Source: Agrypnia vestita | Taxonomy: Eukaryota > Arthropoda > Insecta > Trichoptera > Phryganeidae | Reading direction: 5' to 3' | NCBI GenBank assembly: GCA_016648135.1 | Contig: JADDOH010002125.1 | Location: forward strand, 25,286-89,285 | DNA: 64,000 nt | In this document: positions 58,620-64,000 of the stretch, piece after piece | How positions within the stretch are numbered: position 1 is the first letter of the stretch | Layout: every line of letters begins with the position of its first letter | The notes under the pieces: generated by a model | The model's database searches: none | What the model was told of the DNA's origin: nothing | The model's input: the letters and a program-made list of their open reading frames with translations, nothing else | Position numbers and translations under genes: made by a program

Positions 58620-61600
58620 TATTAAGGATTTTTTATTTTAGAGTAGTAATAATTAAAGGATGTAAAAACTCCAAGACAAGTTTATTTCTAAAAGAAAACA
58701 TTTATTTTTTCTGCCGCTAATTTCACAAAAACTCTTTTAAAAGTAGACTGCAGACATTCAGGTTTCAATATAAAAAATCATAACATATAACATGACGTAT
58801 TTTAGTTGACATTTAAAAATAGTAAGCATAGAAAAAATCGAAAAGTTATAGTACGTATATGGCGAAAAGAGTTTGTGGTTAAACATGTTTATGGTAAGAT
58901 CATAGAGCATCATTAAGACATACCCAACTTATCTATGGGTATACCTATATGGAGGATTTACTTGATGCACCGGAATATGACGCGAACCAGGTTATTAATT
59001 TTGTCCTAGGGCAATACCGAAATCAAAGCGCCCATGTTTCGAAGATCACGCGCCATGTGGTCACAGCCCCGGCATGCTCGACCTTTTGTTCGAGGACGAA
59101 ATATGTGACCTATTGTTCAAAAAAAAATAACATTGCGACGGACGATCGCTCCTAGGATAGCCCGCCATAAAACATATGAAACAATGAATTAGAAAGTTAG
59201 GGTCGCCGATGGCGTTGGGTATCGCCGAAGACATTAAGAGTGCACGGCCTTTTGTTAGGATGGGCAATACGTTCGCAACCTTTTGTTCTTAAGTAACATC
59301 TTGGAAGGGTAAAAACGGTAAACCTTTTCTTGCAGCGGGACGTATATCTCTAACCCCGATTAAACAATAGAAAGAACACCTTGGCCAAATGCGAACACAT
59401 GGGACAACGGTTTAGAAAGCTGCGTTTGTTAGAGAAGTCGCCATTGTTTTGGGAAAGACATTTTTTAGAAAAACAAGATAATAATTCCGAAAGTCGTCGC
59501 AGTAAACTTACTATTGTCCTCGACAGACAATAGAGATGTTTTAGAAAGCGCTGACATACCGATCTCCCACATGGCGACGCTATCCGCGAGATGTAGGATC
59601 GTATAAATCATATTATTAATATAAGGGCGCGAAGATCCCGCAACGCACGACCAGGCGGTCATTATCAATAAAGATAACAGGGGTCAATCAATTAAGAAGG
59701 TAGAGGCCGAATTAGAAATTGAGGCAAAGTGGTGAATCATAATATCAATGTAATATGTACCTAATTAATGAGCAACTGATATGTTTAATTTAGGTAAGGT
59801 AATGATAATTTAGATAACCCAGGCCACCTCTGCAGGTGGGGGTTACTCGTTTTATATGTAGTTAAGGACCGAAATGAACGGGACATTGCAATTTGAAATG
59901 ATAACGAGATCATCCCGAATTAATCTAACTTGTGGCAAATAATAAAAAATGTATTGATTGTATTATTGCCGACGATGTTTGATATTGATGTAATATATAA
60001 TATATAACGTAATAGAATATTATCTCGAAAAAAAAAAATGTAACACGGTTGAAGAGATATAAGATTCCGACTTTTTAGGCTTTTGAAATCTGTCTGCAGA
60101 AGGAATTTTAGCACACGGGGTTGTAACAAAATAGTTTAATTAATCGCAAATAAGTAAATGCCGTGTTGGAATAAACATTAATATTACTTTAGATCGAGGC
60201 TTTCATGTCTTATGTTTTCATATATTGCATACACCTAGTTGAATAATGTTAATTCGTGAGTTTTAATTATTTTTAAGAATAATGTTAATTTGTCATTAGT
60301 TATTCAAGCCCCCAATATTGTATTTTTTTTTTCATACAAATTTGTAGGTTGTAGGTATATAACCTATCTGTAAACATGCAATTATTGTTTTGATTACTCG
60401 TTTAAGCAATATAATTTGTCGGTCTATTTTAAAATAGTTGTTTTAATATAGTAATAATAAAGCTCAAAATAATTCTTGTTTGGAAAATTTTCAATTGTCT
60501 GCCGGGTGGAATGTGGCTTATATAATTTTTTAGTGTTCTCTATTTTTATTCTTTTCCTATATTCTTATACCAGGGGTGGAAGAAAGCTGATTTGATAAGA
60601 TAATGATTAGTATAATGAAAGTCCTAAAAAAAACGTTTTGCATTCAATCCAGCCTACATATTGAAGTAAGAATTTTCATTATTTAGGTGTAAATAATGTT
60701 ACATTATTTAATTTACGCCAAGTTTTCTTAATTGTTCTTCTAGCAATAAGGTTTAACATAATTTCTTGAAAAAAAATAATGTTTATCGAATTTGATTATG
60801 TTAGTATATGTAAGCATTCCTTTCGGGAAAGTGGCGTTGATGCAAATTCATGTACTTTGTAATCCCAAAAGAAATTACAAAGATGTATACAGAACATTAA
60901 CATTAGGGGACCCGCTTGAAGCATGTATCCCGTGTAAATAAGTTTTTATGTTAATTGATTCACTAAGAAATGCCACGATGTCTGTATAATTTTAGCCCTT
61001 TGTTTTGTATCTCTATGTCACATATTGACAAGTATGTTTGGTCCAACTAAGAAGTACGATAGCTTGTTTTATTTAAGCTAAAATTAAAAATAAAACTAAG
61101 TATCAAGTACATGTTGTCATTGTTAAAGAAAAAAAAATAAAAAGAAAAATAAAGGAAGAGAATATGCGGAGTGGTAAATTTTAAATGCCGTCCGGTGTAT
61201 CATATATAAAAGAAAAACAAATAATAATGATTTTGTGGAGGTATCGAAGATAATCAATGTAAAATGATAAGGGTTGACCTGTAATGTTGTAATGTATAAA
61301 TAACGTTAAATATTGGGAGGCCTACTGTAAGAATCAAACCGACGACTTAATGATAAGATTAATATTGTAATGCATACTTAAGGAATTTTACTGTGATCTA
61401 ATGAAACCCTGCGTTCAGTCCCATGTAATTAGTCAATAATGGTAGAAATAACTGGTCGATAAAAATATGTCTATCTGGCGTGTCGATTTAATTAAGTATG
61501 TATATGTAAGCAGTTTTGTTTTTTGGGTAATAAGTGTTGATGCTAATTTGTGTTTTCAATTTTCCGCCTTTGCCAATTTGTACTGTAATATTTTCCTTAA

Positions 61601-61690
61601 GTTTAATTCATTTTGCAATGTTTTTTTTGGTGACGGGACAGGGATATGAACAGTGAACAAAGCGTTCGTGAAATAACAAAGTGTTTAGGC
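58620..61690. other. upstream of FAM149-like gene, no firm content
   Basis: About 3 kb. A 68-codon frame at 58,949-59,155 (MEDLLDAPEYDANQVINFVL) and others have no family or splice support. Part of it may be the U3 or body of the LTR element proposed to the right. Confidence 0.4.
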
Positions 61691-61769
61691 CTACATACCA
61701 GAAAAGCATTGAGATTAGCCGCAAACTGGGAGAACAATAGGGGGCGGAACGGAGGCAACATTGGGTTCA

Positions 61770-62840
61770 GTAACCAATAGCGTTAATCGGGACTTGGGAG
61801 GGACCGAGAGAGACGAATGAACGACGGAGGCGGACATCAAAGGAGCCAATCGGCGAAAGACCAACTGGAGGCTTCCCCTCGACTCCCCGCGACCACACCC
61901 TGGGTCGCCGGGGAGAGAATATAAGGCGAAGCCGGCCACCAAGAAGGCAGTTGAGTTGAGTCGAGTCGAGTTGAGTTGAGTTGAGTTGAGTTGAGTGTGG
62001 AGAAGCTAGAGATTCTAGCGGTGCCCGTAAAAACAGCATCGCCGATCACTCTAGCAACTCCTGGAGGAGCGAAAGCGCGAACGGCAACAACCGCCATTCG
62101 CTACCGAGTGCTGTGACGCACCGCCGCAAACGCCTAAGTATCAGTGCCGCCGCGACGCCGCAGTGTACCACCGCGACGGAGGACCGACGCTCTGCCGACG
62201 ACCGCCACGACGCCGACGTCAGAAGCCGCCGACGTAGCCTGCACAGTCAGAGGACGACGCCGACGCCAGAAGCCGCCGCCCACCACGAAGCAGCACGAAG
62301 AAGACACCTGCCGAACTCTCCGAAACAGGTTACCCCGATCTAAAGACTTTTTCTCCGCCCACCTGGTTCTACCGAAGTGTTAATTTAATCTCGTCACCAT
62401 TCATTTTAGCAGTAAGATCAGATTTTTTATGTGTTTTGTCTTTTTTTCTTTCTTTGTTTATAATTTTGTCCTCTTCCTCTAAATTAGGGTTCATGTAATT
62501 TTTAAATTAGTAACCACTTTGCTGCGTCGTATGTAAGTTAAGATTAATGTTTCATGTAAATTAATCTGCTACAGTGCCCAATATAGAAACTTTTAAAATT
62601 GTTTCGATTTTATTATTTTTATATCCCTTCACCCGCCTCGAGATATCAGTGTCCTAGTCAGTCACCTGACGTTTTGATTGTACCTAGGGGAGGGCGTAAC
62701 CGCCGGCATACGTAGATCTGAGATCTCCCGGCCGGTTTACCACACCGTGATTTTATATCACCTCTGACCCTTCTGACCTTACCCCCCCTACTCCGGTATA
62801 TCAAGTGGCGCTTCCAACGCGGGGCTCGTGCGTATAAAGC
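61770..62840 (+). mobile_element. candidate LTR retrotransposon 5' end (R/U5 and primer site)
   Basis: CCAAT boxes (61,773; 61,848), TATAAGG at 61,920 and CAGTT at 61,949, 29 nt on, form a compact promoter. The GC-rich transcribed part ends TATATCA at 62,803, followed by AG and TGGCGCTTCCAACGCGGGGC. That last piece resembles the complement of the insect tRNA-Lys 3' end (TGGCGCCCAACGTGGGGC) with two inserted bases. No second LTR and no gag frame are visible in the window, so this rests on the promoter and primer site only. The alternative is the promoter and 5' UTR of a host gene to the right. Confidence 0.4.
61949..61996. repeat. (GAGTT)n pentanucleotide repeat
   Basis: Nine to ten copies of GAGTT/GAGTC start exactly at the predicted transcription start. 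Confidence 0.95.
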
Positions 62841-64000
62841 ACGCCGGAAAAGGATTTTCTGGCGGATCCCACCCTGAGATTTAGATTAAAGACACTGATA
62901 TCAAGCGAGTGAAACGAGGGATAATAGAATCAAGCCAATCGGTTGGTACTTCAACCTTAAAGTACCTGGCGCCCACAGACCTAAGTAATCGAGCCTAATA
63001 ACTTACCCGGTCGGTACCATATGATAAACTTGTGTGCGACGAATCGTGCACCTAATCATGGGGTTCCGTAAAGAAATAAAATCGTGCGCGGAAAGGGAAC
63101 AATTTCGCCAACCGCCACAAGTAGGAATATGTTATTATGTCATTTTCCTGCAGACGATTTTTGTCGCGATAAGGCTCGCGGCGCGAGTAGAACCGCGGAT
63201 TTCACGAAGGGCGGATAGCGTTGTACAGTCGGCGAATCTTTTCGCGGTTTTTATATGTCCGGGGAGACAACCGGATACCAAAATATTATTTTATCGGGGC
63301 ACCAAAATGAAGACATTATAGTAAGAATAGATCTAAATTAGAGTACGGACGATTATAGCAGCAGTTCTTCTCCCGGAAACACTTTTAATTTTTTTCTCGT
63401 TTATATAAGTTAGAATTAAGTGGAGATATTAGAAATTAGTTAACACGTAAGAATAAAATATATTCCGATAGATTAACAAGATGACAGCGGCGTGCCGACA
63501 GTCAAACCATTCTGGTTTCGTCCCAGACAATGGGAGCCGAGAGAGGTCGTTTTATGATGCACTCGAGCTAGGGATAGTAAATAGCGGGTCAATGGCCCCA
63601 GGCGCCGATAATCCCCATAACACCCCATTGTTACTTAATTAGGAGGGGCCGACCGAGTACTTCAAAAATGTATATTTAGGTCGAGTTTACGGTCGCTGAC
63701 GATAATGAGTTTAGTGTAGGTCCTAATGTGCCCACTCATTGAGGACAACTGGTAATGTTTTACTGCCTCTGGAGATTCAGAGTTTTTTTTTTCTCTCTCG
63801 TTATCGTACACTTGAATATAGGGTAGGCTCCACTTTCTATTTTACCGTTTTTTTTATTCGTCGTTTAAGATTTACTATCGGACCGGAAGTGGGTTAAGTA
63901 CCAAGCGATGCGTAGTTCGGAATTCGCGATAAATAGGATACGAGGTGGCCGAGGCGACGACGTAGGCATTATTTGTTTTTTTTTTAAATAATCATAATTC
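62841..64000. other. GC-richer non-coding sequence at right edge
   Basis: No frame longer than about 95 codons and no recognisable domain. If the LTR proposal is right this is the leader before gag; otherwise unassigned. Confidence 0.4.

Noticed and set aside
61715..62383. Several overlapping open frames on both strands in the GC-rich right part
   Set aside because: Arg/Ala/Pro/Ser-rich translations on both strands reflect GC content and the GAGTT and CGCCGACG-type repeats.

Overview
This is insect nuclear DNA: AT-rich, intron-rich and crowded with transposons. The order cannot be fixed from the sequence. Two genes are recognisable by their protein sequence, and a third is a new prediction.

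(1) 1-38,250, plus strand: the 3' half of slowpoke (slo), the large-conductance Ca2+-activated K+ (BK) channel. The exons encode the end of RCK1, the alternatively spliced linker, all of RCK2 with the Ca2+ bowl, and the C-terminus; the stop is at 34,610. The pore-forming N-terminal half lies upstream of the window. The linker is served by several phase-compatible optional exons. One (3,893-3,943) is recognised from other insect slo isoforms; a 69-nt one (15,212-15,280) is very coding-like; four short ones (30, 72, 42 and 24 nt) are candidates. With one linker exon, the joined exons read 1,805 nt in one open frame, about 600 residues. A long AT-rich 3' UTR seems to run to about 38.25 kb.

(2) 27,870-28,609, minus strand: a predicted two-exon gene nested antisense in a slo intron. 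It would encode a 122-residue protein with a signal-peptide-like start, good splice sites, and AATAAA 26 nt past the stop.

(3) 50,221-58,524, minus strand: a three-exon gene for a 485-residue FAM149-family (DUF3719) protein. Its 5.7-kb second intron is packed with transposons.

Everything else is mostly mobile DNA. It includes: a 2.07-kb palindromic element with Helitron-type ends and a dense array of heat-shock-element pentamers (18,037-20,107); a decayed Helitron with a PIF1-type helicase, interrupted by a tRNA-derived SINE (40,134-43,136); two TTAA-flanked piggyBac derivatives; two hAT-type elements, one with a perfect 8-bp target duplication; an internally deleted mariner; several pogo/Tigger remnants; a non-LTR reverse transcriptase fragment; and at least six foldback MITE families, several present twice. 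The right end (61.7-64 kb) is GC-richer and looks like the 5' end of an LTR retrotransposon, with a TATA box, a pentanucleotide repeat at the predicted start and a tRNA-Lys-like primer site. No functional rRNA or tRNA gene and no CRISPR array is present. All splice sites are read by eye.
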